A model generated the notes under the pieces. It made no database searches, was not told where the DNA came from, and saw only the letters and a list, made by a program, of their open reading frames with translations. Both the position numbers and the translations under genes were made by a program. 46,392 nt of DNA from Planctomycetota bacterium (GTDB taxonomy: Bacteria; Planctomycetota; Phycisphaerae; Phycisphaerales; UBA1924). Location of the stretch: positions 1 to 46,392 of the forward strand of contig JAJRXR010000043.1 in the NCBI GenBank assembly GCA_024276195.1, read 5' to 3'. This document shows, piece after piece, positions 30,621 through 40,349 of this stretch. How positions within the stretch are numbered: the first letter of the stretch is position 1; each line of letters starts with the position of its first letter.

Positions 30621-32156
30621 ATGGAGCCCGACACGCGAGGCGAGACTTGGACATCTCTGATCCGCTGGGCGGGGCTGATCGCTGGCCCCGTGCTGGCGCT
30701 GCTGGTCTACCGGGTGCTCCCGGCGGGCGTCTACGACGAGCAAGGGCAGCTCGCCTCGGGCCTGGGCGACGCCGGGCGGGCGACCGGGGCGATCGCGACG
30801 TTGATGGCGATCTGGTGGCTGAGCGAGGCGATCCCGCTGGCGGCGACCGCCCTCATGCCCATCGTTCTGTTCCCGCTCTCGGGGGCGCTCGGGCTGAGCG
30901 AGACCACCTCGCGCTACGCCCACCCGCTGATTTTCTTGTTCATGGGGGGGTTTCTGCTGGGGCTGGGGATGCAGCGCTGGGGCCTGCACAAGCGCATCGC
31001 GCTGACGACCATCCTCATCGTCGGCACGCGCCCGAGGCGCCTGATCGCGGGCTTCATGGTCAGCACCGCCATGCTGAGCATGTTTGTGTCCAACACGGCG
31101 ACCGCGATCATGCTCGTGCCCATCGCCCTGAGCGTGATCGACCTGATCGAGCGCCGTATGGGCGGAGATGACGAGGGGAAGCTGGCGTCGTTCTCGACGG
31201 CGTTGATGCTCTCGATCGCGTACGCCGCGTCGATCGGGGGGATGGGCACGCTCATCGGATCACCGCCCAACACGATCCTGGCGGGGTTCATGCAGGAACG
31301 ATTCGGGGTCGAGATCACGTTTCTGGGGTGGATGACGGTCGCGATGCCGGTGGTTGTGATCTTTCTTCCGATCGCGTGGGTGTATCTGGTGTGGTTCGCG
31401 TCGCCGGTGACGCTGGGCGAGCTGCCGGGCGGGCGCGGCTTGATCCGCGAGGAGCTGCGCGCCCTCGGGCCGATGGGGCGGGGCGAGTGGATCGTGTTCG
31501 TTGTCTTTGCCTGCACCGCGATCGCGTGGATCACCCGCCCGGTGCTGGTGGATCTTGGGCGTGCGCTCGAGTTCACACCCCTGATCGCGCTGACGGACAC
31601 GGGCATCGCGATGCTCGGCGGGCTCTCGCTGTTTCTCATCCCGGTCGATGTTCGACGGCGAACGTTCGCGCTGGACTGGGAGACGGCGTCGAAGATGCCC
31701 TGGGGTGTGCTGCTGCTGTTCGGCGGCGGGCTGGCCTTGGCGCACGCGATGAAGAGCGGGGGGCTGGACGTGTTCCTGGGATCGGGTTTTTCGGGGCTGG
31801 GCGGGGCGCCGATCGTGGTGCTGATCGCGCTGGTGGCGCTGCTGATGACTTTCATGACGGAGCTGACGAGCAATACTGCGGTCACGAACGCGCTGCTGCC
31901 CGTGCTGGCGGGGGTGGGGCTGGAGCTTGGGATCGAGCGTCCGATGTTCTTGCTGCTGCCGGCGACGTTCGCGGCGAGCTGCGCGTTCATGCTGCCCGTC
32001 GCGTCGCCCCCCAACGCGATCGTGTTCGCGTCGGGGCGGATCACGATCGGGCGGATGGCGCGGGCGGGGCTGGTGCTGAATCTGGTGGGTGTTGTCCTGA
32101 TCACGCTGGCGAGCCTGGTGCTGGTCCCGCTGCTCGGGTGGGTTCCGGAGTCGTGA
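30621..32156 (+). CDS. DASS (SLC13) family sodium/anion symporter
   Basis: The 511-residue protein has about eleven to twelve membrane helices and the two SNT motifs of the family. The first is in STAMLSMFVSNTATAIMLVP near residue 150 and the second in ELTSNTAVTNALLP near residue 415. IWWLSEAIPLAATALMPI and GGMGTLIGSPPNTILAGF are also typical. Members move dicarboxylates, citrate, sulfate or phosphate with sodium ions across the inner membrane; the substrate cannot be set from sequence. A long cytoplasmic loop lies near residues 185-200. The adaptor and RND pump genes follow on the same strand, but the HlyD-like gene has its own candidate promoter, so a shared role is not certain. Confidence 0.9.
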   Translation: MEPDTRGETWTSLIRWAGLIAGPVLALLVYRVLPAGVYDEQGQLASGLGDAGRATGAIATLMAIWWLSEAIPLAATALMPIVLFPLSGALGLSETTSRYAHPLIFLFMGGFLLGLGMQRWGLHKRIALTTILIVGTRPRRLIAGFMVSTAMLSMFVSNTATAIMLVPIALSVIDLIERRMGGDDEGKLASFSTALMLSIAYAASIGGMGTLIGSPPNTILAGFMQERFGVEITFLGWMTVAMPVVVIFLPIAWVYLVWFASPVTLGELPGGRGLIREELRALGPMGRGEWIVFVVFACTAIAWITRPVLVDLGRALEFTPLIALTDTGIAMLGGLSLFLIPVDVRRRTFALDWETASKMPWGVLLLFGGGLALAHAMKSGGLDVFLGSGFSGLGGAPIVVLIALVALLMTFMTELTSNTAVTNALLPVLAGVGLELGIERPMFLLLPATFAASCAFMLPVASPPNAIVFASGRITIGRMARAGLVLNLVGVVLITLASLVLVPLLGWVPES

Positions 32157-32185
32157 GCGGGCGCCGAGCGAATGCGGGCGCCGCC

Positions 32186-32191
32186 TAGGAT
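32186..32191 (+). promoter_or_regulatory. Putative -10 element, leaderless HlyD-like gene
   Basis: TAGGAT ends nine bases before the ATG at 32201, and the spacer TGCCGAACC has no ribosome site. It lies in the 44-base gap after the transporter gene. Confidence 0.4.
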
Positions 32192-32200
32192 TGCCGAACC

Positions 32201-33676
32201 ATGAGTGCGTCCCCCACGACCCCCCCGGCAGAGATGTCGGATGACCCCACATCGGCGCCGCCAACAACGCCTCAGCCCACCCCAGCGCCCGCGCCGAGCG
32301 ACCGCCTGACGAAGCTGGCGTATGGCACGCGCACCGCGTTGGCGCTGCTTGTGCTCGGCGTTGGCGGGCTGGGCTTCTACGCCCTATGGGCGACCAAATC
32401 CCTGCCCGCGCGGAGCGATCTTGGATCGGCGCAGCTCCAGGTGCGCACGCTCGAGGCGCATATGCAACTGACGCCGCGGGTCTGGGAGGGGTTCGGGACG
32501 GCGCGGGCGATGTTCGCTGCGGACGTTCGCGCCCAGGTCGGGGGCATCGTGATCGAACGCCCGAGCGCGGTCGAGGCGGGGGCGCCGATCGCGATGGGCG
32601 GGACGATCATCAAGATCGAGCCGCTGGACTATGCGCAGCGCGTCACGCAGGCGGAGAAGCGCGCCGAAGCGCTCATGGCGGAGCTGAGCGGGCTCGAGAT
32701 CGAGGAGCAGCGCCTGCGCGAGCAGCTGAGCCTGTCCGAGCAGGAGCACGAGGCGGCCCGGAGAGATTTCCAGCGTGTGCGAGAGGCGATCGAGGCGGGC
32801 GCCGGGTCGGTGGGTGAGCTTGACCAGCGCGAGTCCGCCATGCTGCGCATCCAGCGGACGCACGAGGGCATCGCCCAGCAGGTGGGGCTGATCCCGTCGC
32901 GCCGGGCGCGCCTCGAGGCCCGCCTCATCGGCGACCAGGCCACACTCCGCATCGAGCGAGAGAACCTGGCCCGCACCACCATCGCCAGCCCGATCGACGG
33001 CGTGCTCCAGACCATCGACTTCGAACGCGGCGAGCTGGTCGTCGCCTCCCAGCGCGTCGCGCGCATCGTGGACCTGCGCCGCATCGAGATCCCGCTGCGC
33101 CTGCCCAAATCCGCCAGCGGGTCCGTCGCGATCGGCGACCGCGTCGAGCTGCGATCAGACAGCCCGAGCGGGCTCGCGTGGAGCGGGTCGATCGTACGCA
33201 TCGCGCCCGAAATCGACGCCTCGACGCGCACGCTCGAGGTCTTCGTCGAGGTGGGGCAGGATCCCGCGTCCGAACGCCGTCCGCTGCTGCCGGGCCAGTT
33301 TGTTGTCGGGAGCGTCTGGACGAGCGTCGCGTCGGAGCGCGTCGTGCTGCCCCGGCGCGCGATCGTGGCGGACCGGGTCTTTCTGGCCGAGCCCATCGCT
33401 GAGGGCGGCTTGCCCGATGGGATTGAGCTGGGCGATGGCGATGAGCTTCGGCGCGTGCGTCCGGCGCTGGTCCGGGTGGAGTTTCATCTGGGTGGTTTCG
33501 TGTCGGGCGATCTCACGGGCGAGCGGGACTGGAGCGTGCTCGACCCGGTCGCTTCGATCCCGGACGGGTCGCTTGTGATTCTCTCAAACCTGGACCAGCT
33601 CATCGAGGGGATGGTTGTTCGCCTGGCCCAGATCCAGAACGAGGCGCCCAGCGAGAGCGCGCACGGGAGCGACTGA
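32201..33676 (+). CDS. RND efflux periplasmic adaptor (HlyD family)
   Basis: The 491-residue protein has a Pro/Thr-rich cytoplasmic start and a membrane helix near residues 45-65 (TALALLVLGVGGLGFYALWA). A lipoyl-like half follows (DVRAQVGGIVIERPSAVEAG), then a long coiled coil (about residues 145-235, AEKRAEALMAELSGLEIEEQ). The returning half-motif ARTTIASPIDGVLQTIDFERG and a beta-barrel domain come next. It would bridge the RND pump to an outer-membrane channel. Its stop overlaps the pump start (TGATG), so the two are coupled. No outer-membrane TolC-like gene is in the window. Confidence 0.9.
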   Translation: MSASPTTPPAEMSDDPTSAPPTTPQPTPAPAPSDRLTKLAYGTRTALALLVLGVGGLGFYALWATKSLPARSDLGSAQLQVRTLEAHMQLTPRVWEGFGTARAMFAADVRAQVGGIVIERPSAVEAGAPIAMGGTIIKIEPLDYAQRVTQAEKRAEALMAELSGLEIEEQRLREQLSLSEQEHEAARRDFQRVREAIEAGAGSVGELDQRESAMLRIQRTHEGIAQQVGLIPSRRARLEARLIGDQATLRIERENLARTTIASPIDGVLQTIDFERGELVVASQRVARIVDLRRIEIPLRLPKSASGSVAIGDRVELRSDSPSGLAWSGSIVRIAPEIDASTRTLEVFVEVGQDPASERRPLLPGQFVVGSVWTSVASERVVLPRRAIVADRVFLAEPIAEGGLPDGIELGDGDELRRVRPALVRVEFHLGGFVSGDLTGERDWSVLDPVASIPDGSLVILSNLDQLIEGMVVRLAQIQNEAPSESAHGSD

Positions 33677-36600
33677 TGGGACTGCCCGAGTTCGGCGTCC
33701 GTAGGCCGGTCGTCGCCAACCTTGTCATGCTGGGCATCATCGGCGCGGGCCTGATTTTCGGCCTGAGCCTGCGGCGCGAGTTCTTCCCCGAGATCGACGC
33801 GACGCGGGTCATCGTCAACGCCCCGTATCCCGGGGCGGCGCCCGAGGAGGTCGAGGACTCGCTGGCGACCAAGATCGAGGACCGTGTCTCGGATCTGACG
33901 GGCGTGGTGGAGGTGTCATCGACGATCGCCGAGGGCGGCGCCTCGGTCCGGGTCGAGTTCGAGGACGGGTACGACATCGACGAGGGCGTCGCGGACGTCA
34001 AGCGCGAGATGGACGCCCTGCAGGACCTGCCCGAGGGCTCCGAGCGGATCACGGTCGTCAAGCTCGAGCCCAACCTGCCCGCGATCGTGCTCTCGCTGTT
34101 CGGCGACGCCTCCGAGCGCGACATGAAAGAAGCGATCCAGCAGATCGGCGACGACCTGCGCACCATCCCGGGCATGGGTGACGTTGTGCTGTCGGGTGTG
34201 CGCACGGATGAGATCAGCGTTGAGGTGCGTCACGACGCGATCATGGAGCACCGCCTGAGCCTGCCGGCGGTGGCGGACGCGATCAACGCCGCGATGCGCG
34301 AGCTGCCGGGCGGGTCGGTCCGGTCCGAGACGTCCAACGTCGCGGTGCGCAGCGTGGGGGTGGAGGAACGCGCCGAGCGGATCCGCGAGATCGTGGTTAA
34401 GAGCGATCCGAACGGGCAGGTGCTGCGTCTGGGCGAGATCGCGCAGGTGACGGAGGGGTTCGCCGATGTGGCGCTGTCGAGCCGCCTCAACGGCAAGCCC
34501 GCGGTGAGCCTGACGGTGTTCAAGGTGGGCAAGAAGGATGTCGTGGACATTGCGGAGCTTGTCAAGGCGTACGCCGCGGGGCGCAACGAGGAGACGCTCA
34601 CGCTGACACTCGGCGAGCGTGTGAAGACCATCGCGCGAAAGCCCGGGCAGACCGGCCCGGTTTCTTCGCGCATCGAGGCGTACGAGCTCGGGCTCCGGCG
34701 CGCGGCCCAAGGCCCGCCGCCGGGCGAGCTGATCGCGACGACGGACCTGGCCCGGTTCGTTCAGCAGAGGCTGAACCTGCTCTCGCGCAACGCGCTGTGG
34801 GGCGGGATTCTTGTGTTCATTACGCTGGTGCTGCTGCTCAACTGGCGGGTGTCGTTCTGGGTGGCGATGGGACTGGTGATCTCGCTGCTGGGGACGCTGG
34901 CGATCATGAGCTGGCTGGGGGTGACGCTGAACCTGCTGACGATGTTCGGGCTGATCGTGGTGATCGGGATTCTGGTTGACGACGCGATCGTGGTCGCCGA
35001 GAACATCACGGCCAGGCACGAGCAGGGCGAGCCCGCGCTCGAGGCCGCGATCCGAGGTGCCAACCAGGTCGCCTGGCCCGTGGTCGCGACCGTCCTGACG
35101 ACCATCAGCGCGTTCCTGCCGTTGGCGCTCATCGGCGGGCAGATCGGCGACTTCATGAAGTGGCTCCCGGTGGTCGCGGCGTGCGCTCTGGCCGTGTCGC
35201 TGGTCGAGTGCCTCCTCATTCTTCCGAGCCACATGGCGCACTCGCTCAAGTCGCTCGACCGACAGAGAGAGCTCGGCGGCTCAAACTGGCTCCAGGCGAT
35301 CGAGCTGCGCTTCGACGCGGCCCGCGACAAACTCTTCAACCAGATGCTCATCCCGTCGTACGTCCGGTTCCTGGATCGGTGCCTGAAGCACCGATATCTT
35401 GCCTCGGCGGTCGGTATCGCGGTCATGCTCGTGTCCGTCGGGCTCGTCGCGGGCGGGCAGTTGAAGTTCATCTACTTCGAGACGGAAGACTCTGAGACGA
35501 TCAACATCGCGCTGGTCATGCCCATCGGCACGCCCGCGAGCGAGACGGGGCGCATCGTGCGCCGCCTCGAGGCCGCGGCTCTGGCCCAGCCCGAGGTCGC
35601 CAGCGTGTACGCCGTCACCGCGGGCATGGGCGACATCAACGGCGAGGGCAACGACGCGGTCGCGGATCACCTTGGCCAGCTCATTCTCGAACTGCACCCC
35701 GTGGAGCAGCGCGACCGGACCAGCGGGCAGGTGCAGCTGGCGATCCGCCAAGACGCGGGGGAGCTGGTGGGCATCAAGTCGCTCCGGATGGAGGGCATCG
35801 GCGCCGGCCCGGGCGGTCCGGCGCTCACGTTTACCGTCACGGGCGATCACCAGGGCTCGATCGATCGGGCGGTGGCGCTCCTGCGTGAGCGGATGGCCTC
35901 GTACGAGGGCGTGTACGACATCGCGACCGACGCCGACAGCGGGCAGCGCGAGCTGCGGTTCACGCTGCGTGACGGTGCGAGCGAGCTGGGCTTTACCCGG
36001 GCCGGGCTCGGGCGCCAGATCCAGGCGGCGGTCTTCGGGCTCGAGGCCTTCACCTTCGCAGGCGACCGCGAAGATGTGGATGTTCGTGTTCAGACCCCAA
36101 AGTCGGTGCGCACCAACCTGGCCTCGCTCGAGGCGATGCACGTTCTTTCGCCCCGGGGCCAGCCGGTGCCGCTGAGCGAGGTCGCGCGGATCGAGGAGGG
36201 GCAGGCGTACGCGACGATCCGTCGTCTCAACCGCGAGCGGGCTGTGACGCTCAGCGCCGAGGTGGACCCGAGCGCGGGAACGCCCGAGGAACTCGCCTCG
36301 GCCCTGCGCCATGATCTGCGTGAGATCGAGGCGATGGTCCCGGGTGTGCACGTGCTCGAGCGCGGGCGTCAGAAGGAAGTAGCCGAGTCGTTCGCGACGC
36401 TTCCCATCGGCATGCTCACGGCTATGGGCCTGATCTACGTCATCCTCGCGTGGCTATTCCAGAGCTACATCCAGCCGATCCTGGTGATGAGCGCGATCCC
36501 GTTCGCGACGATCGGGATGATCTGGGGACACCTGCTGCTCGGGTTCAATATGACGTTCTTGTCGCTGATCGGGTTTGTGGCGTTGGCGGGCGTGGTGGTG

Positions 36601-36981
36601 AACGATTCACTGATTTTCATGGAGTTTTTCAACTCGCAGCGTCGCGCGGGCGCGACGGTGCGTCACGCGGCGCTTGAGGCCGGGCGTGCGCGTGTGCGCG
36701 CGATCCTGCTGACGACGATCACGACGGTGCTGGGCCTGCTCCCGCTGATGCTCGAGCAGAGCTTCCAGGCCCGGTTCCTGATCCCGATGGCGATCACGAT
36801 CGCGTTCGGGCTGATGAGCGCGACGGGCATCATCCTGATCCTGCTCCCGTGTTTCCTGATGATCTACGCGGACGTCAAGCACAAGCTGGTCGTGCTGTGG
36901 ACCGGGCGATTGGACACGCCGCACGAGGGCTACCACCCGCCAGCGAAGGCATTGCGGAGCCCGATCGAAGCGGAGGCCTGA
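33676..36981 (+). CDS. RND family efflux transporter (AcrB/HAE1 type)
   Basis: The 1101-residue protein has the RND layout of twelve membrane helices and two large periplasmic loops. It begins FGVRRPVVANLVMLGIIG. Helix four carries the proton-relay aspartates in GILVDDAIVVAENI near residue 437. The loop wording YPGAAPEEVEDSLATKIED is typical. Helices of the second half include GFVALAGVVVNDSLIFMEF. A segment near residues 315-350 (ARKPGQTGPVSSRIEAYELG) looks like an insertion compared with classic AcrB. The substrate could be drugs, lipids or other hydrophobic compounds; metal transport is less likely. The stop touches the HtrA stop on the other strand with no bases between. Confidence 0.92.
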   Translation: MGLPEFGVRRPVVANLVMLGIIGAGLIFGLSLRREFFPEIDATRVIVNAPYPGAAPEEVEDSLATKIEDRVSDLTGVVEVSSTIAEGGASVRVEFEDGYDIDEGVADVKREMDALQDLPEGSERITVVKLEPNLPAIVLSLFGDASERDMKEAIQQIGDDLRTIPGMGDVVLSGVRTDEISVEVRHDAIMEHRLSLPAVADAINAAMRELPGGSVRSETSNVAVRSVGVEERAERIREIVVKSDPNGQVLRLGEIAQVTEGFADVALSSRLNGKPAVSLTVFKVGKKDVVDIAELVKAYAAGRNEETLTLTLGERVKTIARKPGQTGPVSSRIEAYELGLRRAAQGPPPGELIATTDLARFVQQRLNLLSRNALWGGILVFITLVLLLNWRVSFWVAMGLVISLLGTLAIMSWLGVTLNLLTMFGLIVVIGILVDDAIVVAENITARHEQGEPALEAAIRGANQVAWPVVATVLTTISAFLPLALIGGQIGDFMKWLPVVAACALAVSLVECLLILPSHMAHSLKSLDRQRELGGSNWLQAIELRFDAARDKLFNQMLIPSYVRFLDRCLKHRYLASAVGIAVMLVSVGLVAGGQLKFIYFETEDSETINIALVMPIGTPASETGRIVRRLEAAALAQPEVASVYAVTAGMGDINGEGNDAVADHLGQLILELHPVEQRDRTSGQVQLAIRQDAGELVGIKSLRMEGIGAGPGGPALTFTVTGDHQGSIDRAVALLRERMASYEGVYDIATDADSGQRELRFTLRDGASELGFTRAGLGRQIQAAVFGLEAFTFAGDREDVDVRVQTPKSVRTNLASLEAMHVLSPRGQPVPLSEVARIEEGQAYATIRRLNRERAVTLSAEVDPSAGTPEELASALRHDLREIEAMVPGVHVLERGRQKEVAESFATLPIGMLTAMGLIYVILAWLFQSYIQPILVMSAIPFATIGMIWGHLLLGFNMTFLSLIGFVALAGVVVNDSLIFMEFFNSQRRAGATVRHAALEAGRARVRAILLTTITTVLGLLPLMLEQSFQARFLIPMAITIAFGLMSATGIILILLPCFLMIYADVKHKLVVLWTGRLDTPHEGYHPPAKALRSPIEAEA

Positions 36982-38409
36982 TTATTCGGTGACGTCGATG
37001 TAGCCGCGCATGTAGCCGCGTTGGCGGGCGTTGGCGCGCATGAGGTTCAGGCGGACGCCGCGTTCGAGATCGGCAACACGCAGGGCGTTGTTGAGTTCGT
37101 CCGGATCGCTCACCGGCTCGCCATCGACGCCCGTGATCAGATCCCCGGCCTGGAAGCCGGCGATGGCGCCGAGGCCGCCGGGGTCGAGCTCGAGCACGAC
37201 CAAGCCGCGCGGCCCGGGCGTCTGGCGCCCGTTTTTGAAGACCACGATCTGGTCTGGGGCGACCACGATTCCGAGGCGTCCGATCTCAGCAGCTCCCAGC
37301 CTGAGACGCTCGCCGGCGTTGCGGTCGATGACGGTGACTTCCGCCGTGCCCGGCTTCCCGTTGCGCAGGTATGTGACGATGGCGCGCGAGCCGGGGCCGG
37401 TCAGGGCGATGGCGTTGCGCAGGCGGGCGGGGCTGGTCGTTGCGCGTCCGGCGAAGGAGGTGACGACATCGCCCTCGCGCAACCCGGCGAGGTCCGCCGG
37501 GCTGCCCTCGATCACGGGCCCGAGCACGATCCCGCCCTCGATGCCAAACTCGATGCCGAGCTCGATGGTGCGCTCGGGTTCGAGCTCGTTGATGGCGACG
37601 CCCAGCCAGCCGCGGTTGACGCGACCGGCCTCGATGATCTGGGCCATGACGCTCTGGGCGATATCCGCGGGGATGGCGAAGCCGAGGCCCACGTTACCGC
37701 CCGAGCGCGAGGCGATGGCCGTGTTGATCCCGACGACGCGACCGGTCAGGTCCACCAGCGGCCCGCCCGAGTTGCCCGGGTTGATCGCGGCGTCGGTCTG
37801 GATGAACTCCTGAAGGCTCTTGCTTTCTCTGCTGCCTCCGACCTCGGAGCGCCCCTTGGCGCTGACGATGCCTGCGGTGATCGAGTTGGCGAACCCGAAC
37901 GGGCTGCCCGCGGCCAGCACCCACTCGCCCACCTCGAGGGCCTCGGAATCACCAAACTGGGCCGGGACGAGCCCCTCGGCGTCGATCAGGAGCACCGCCA
38001 GATCCGTCGGCGGGTCTGTCCCGACCAGCTCTGCGCTGTACTCACGCCCGTCGGCCAGACGCACCACAAACTCGTCGGCGTTCTGGATGACATGGTTGTT
38101 GGTGAGCACATAGCCCCGGGCGTCGGCGATGACGCCGCTGCCCAGGCCCGAACGCTGGAGGTCCGGCTCGATCCCAGGGCGGACCCGCCCGAATCGGTCG
38201 CGCTGATAGACCTGACGCTCCAAGGTGATGTGAACAACAGAGGGTTCGATCCGTTCGGCCGCGTGCTTGAACGCGCTCGAGAGGCGGCGCGCGAACGCGA
38301 TGTCCGCCTCCATCTCTTGCGCGTTGGTGTCCTGGGCCGGCGCCAGGGGCGTCAATCCCAGGCATACGACCATCGCGGCGCCGATCATCACCCGTCGCAC
38401 ACACGTCAT
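36982..38409 (-). CDS. HtrA/Deg-type periplasmic serine protease
   Basis: The 475-residue protein has a signal peptide ending near PLAPAQ (residue 26). A trypsin-like domain carries the triad H106 in LTNNHVIQ, D136 in TDLAVLLI and S214 in NPGNSGGPL. Two PDZ domains follow, about residues 265-355 (RGWLGVAINELEPER) and 385-470 (GLGAIAGFQAGDLITGVDGE). It would degrade or refold damaged proteins in the cell envelope. GGAGG lies eight bases before the ATG at 38409; an upstream in-frame codon at 38451 lacks a ribosome site. It is the last gene of the minus-strand run after queD, 60 bases downstream of that gene. Confidence 0.94.
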   Translation of the reverse strand: MTCVRRVMIGAAMVVCLGLTPLAPAQDTNAQEMEADIAFARRLSSAFKHAAERIEPSVVHITLERQVYQRDRFGRVRPGIEPDLQRSGLGSGVIADARGYVLTNNHVIQNADEFVVRLADGREYSAELVGTDPPTDLAVLLIDAEGLVPAQFGDSEALEVGEWVLAAGSPFGFANSITAGIVSAKGRSEVGGSRESKSLQEFIQTDAAINPGNSGGPLVDLTGRVVGINTAIASRSGGNVGLGFAIPADIAQSVMAQIIEAGRVNRGWLGVAINELEPERTIELGIEFGIEGGIVLGPVIEGSPADLAGLREGDVVTSFAGRATTSPARLRNAIALTGPGSRAIVTYLRNGKPGTAEVTVIDRNAGERLRLGAAEIGRLGIVVAPDQIVVFKNGRQTPGPRGLVVLELDPGGLGAIAGFQAGDLITGVDGEPVSDPDELNNALRVADLERGVRLNLMRANARQRGYMRGYIDVTE

Positions 38410-38469
38410 CGGCAAGTCCTCCCAATACAACCCCGCCCGGGCTGCGATCATTCCGCCCGTCTGGGCCTG

Positions 38470-38934
38470 CTACTGACCGTATTCGGCCCACGAGCTGCTG
38501 GTTTCACCCACACGGACCCGCTCAACGCGGACGCCGGGCGGGAGGGTATAGACCCCGCCCCGCTCGTCGGTGAACGAGGCGCCGGCCCGGATCTGGGCCT
38601 CGAGGTGCTCATAGATGCGCCGGGCAAGCACTTCCGTCGTCGGATCCTCGTTCTCGAAAACGATCAGGCGGTCGCCCGAGGCCTGTCGCATCGTCTCGAG
38701 CATCGGATCGCCCGAGCTGATCGCCATGGCGTGGTCCCAGTCGTCGAGGAGCTGGCTCACCGCGAGCTTGAGGGCCTTGAAATCGCAGACCATGTCGTTG
38801 GTGTCGAGCGCCTCGGCCGCGAGCACCAGCTCGACCCGGCGCGAGTGCCCGTGCGGGAACCGGCACCGGTCCGGGTGCTTCGAGAGCATGTGCCCGCTCT
38901 CGATCTCGAAGGTTTTGCAGACTCGGTAGACCAT
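38470..38934 (-). CDS. queD: 6-carboxy-5,6,7,8-tetrahydropterin synthase
   Basis: The 154-residue protein has the QueD/PTPS signature: zinc ligands H15 (SGHML), H28 and H30 (PHGHS), and the catalytic cysteine C24 in DRCRFPHGH. MVCDFKALKLAVSQLLDDWDHAM and FENEDPTTEVLARRIYEHL are usual family blocks. It makes 6-carboxytetrahydropterin from dihydroneopterin triphosphate, the first dedicated step to preQ0, before QueE and QueC. GGAGG precedes the ATG at 38934 at short spacing (3 bases). It is separated from queE and queC by the GH26-like gene. No GTP cyclohydrolase or QueF is in the window. Confidence 0.92.
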   Translation of the reverse strand: MVYRVCKTFEIESGHMLSKHPDRCRFPHGHSRRVELVLAAEALDTNDMVCDFKALKLAVSQLLDDWDHAMAISSGDPMLETMRQASGDRLIVFENEDPTTEVLARRIYEHLEAQIRAGASFTDERGGVYTLPPGVRVERVRVGETSSSWAEYGQ

Positions 38935-39010
38935 GATCCTCCCGGCGACGGCAGCCCGACGCCGCACATCGTAGGGCGTCGGCGCAGGACAATGCCCAGG
39001 CGGTTGATCG

Positions 39011-40231
39011 TTATGGCCTACCGGTTTGGATGCGGTTCGTGTACCGCCCGCTCTCCCAGACGGACTCGATCCACGCGGGGATCTCGTCGGGCTGATTGCC
39101 CAGACGCGGGATATCGAAATACCCCGCCCAGAGCGGGGCGTCGGCGAACGCCCACGCGCGGACATCCGGGAACGCGGGCATCTCGGTGTCGAACAACACG
39201 CGCATCCGGATCGCCCGGCTGTCGCCCTCCGCGTCGATCACACCAAACTCGGGGATAAAGTACGGCTTGTCTGTGAACAACCGGAACGCGTCTAGCGCAG
39301 CACCGATCGCGTACGCCAGGTCCAGCGCCGGGTCGTCGTTGGAGACGTAGGCGCTGGTCCCAATCCAGTCGATGTACTCGTCGCCCGGGTAATAGAAGAA
39401 CGGGTGGAGCGCAAACATTAGCCCCTTCTCGCTCTCGTCGAGCTCTTCGGGGTTCATGTACCCGGTATGCGAGTACATGAACCAGGTGACGTTCTCCACT
39501 CCCTCTTCGTCAAAAATATCGATAACATAGCGGAACAGGTCGCGCACCCGCTCGGGGCCGTCGGGCCAGGTCGGATCACCATAAAACGAATACAGGTCGT
39601 CGTTGGCGGCGTTGAGGATGTACTGGTCCCCGTCCGCCCCGAAGCTAGCGAACCCGATCGAGTTGAACTCCGCAGCGGGCGAGAGCATGATCGGTTTACC
39701 AAACTCCTTGACCTGCCCGGCGACCGTCCTGATGTACTCGTCGAACTCGCCACCAAATACTTCGCCATAGGTGATCGGCTGTACCCCGCCCCCGGTCCAG
39801 TAGTCCGGGTGCTCAAAGAAATACCCGATCGCGTCCCACGCGATCGCCAGCACGCTCCCGTCGTGCGATATCTGCTCCGCGTAGTCCAGCGGGCTGATCG
39901 TGTCGTCCTCCATCGGATCCCGCAGCGTCTGGAGCACGGGCTCCTCGCTCAGCAGCCCGCCCTTGTTCCAGTCGTGGAATGTAAAGACGATCCCCGGCGT
40001 CCGCCCGCCCGAGGCCCCGGTCATCTCCGAGTAGCCCTCGACCAGCGTGCCGATGCGGTACAGCCCCGCGTATACCGCGCCCGGGTCCGGGACCACCTTC
40101 TCAGGGACGCGTTGCCACGGGCGAAGACCCGCCGCAGGTGGAGCCTTGATCGGCTGCGCCGAACTCAGCGTTGCCGCCATCGCGCCGCCCGCAACCACAA
40201 GGCCAAGGCGTGCCACCCTCTTCGTCCGCAT
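39011..40231 (-). CDS. Secreted GH26-like glycosyl hydrolase
   Basis: The 406-residue protein has a signal peptide (MRTKRVARLGLVVAGGAMAATLSSA). The rest resembles a TIM-barrel glycosidase of the GH26 kind. The likely acid/base is the glutamate of PIMLSPAAEFNSIGF and the likely nucleophile the glutamate of KPYFIPEFGV. Support comes from GVENVTWFMYS and YPGDEYIDWIGTSAYVS, which match the strand order in GH26 mannanases. The usual H-E-M-N around the acid/base is changed to A-E-F-N. A substrate such as mannan or another beta-glycan is inferred. It lies between queD and queE but has no functional link to queuosine. GGAG lies nine bases before the ATG at 40231. Confidence 0.72.
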   Translation of the reverse strand: MRTKRVARLGLVVAGGAMAATLSSAQPIKAPPAAGLRPWQRVPEKVVPDPGAVYAGLYRIGTLVEGYSEMTGASGGRTPGIVFTFHDWNKGGLLSEEPVLQTLRDPMEDDTISPLDYAEQISHDGSVLAIAWDAIGYFFEHPDYWTGGGVQPITYGEVFGGEFDEYIRTVAGQVKEFGKPIMLSPAAEFNSIGFASFGADGDQYILNAANDDLYSFYGDPTWPDGPERVRDLFRYVIDIFDEEGVENVTWFMYSHTGYMNPEELDESEKGLMFALHPFFYYPGDEYIDWIGTSAYVSNDDPALDLAYAIGAALDAFRLFTDKPYFIPEFGVIDAEGDSRAIRMRVLFDTEMPAFPDVRAWAFADAPLWAGYFDIPRLGNQPDEIPAWIESVWESGRYTNRIQTGRP

Positions 40232-40349
40232 GATCTGTGCTCCCGTTGGTTCGATCCGAGTGATACACGCAGTACGCCGTCGGCATCGGGGCGTTTCACA
40301 GCGCATGAGAAAGATCCACCTCCCGCGAACGGGTCGGGCGGGGCGCCCG

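Noticed and set aside
37021-39258. Long plus-strand open frame of 745 codons
   Set aside because: It lies opposite htrA and queD, whose catalytic residues and ribosome sites are clear. Composition (DDGD, RARRDG runs) matches a GC-rich antisense shadow.
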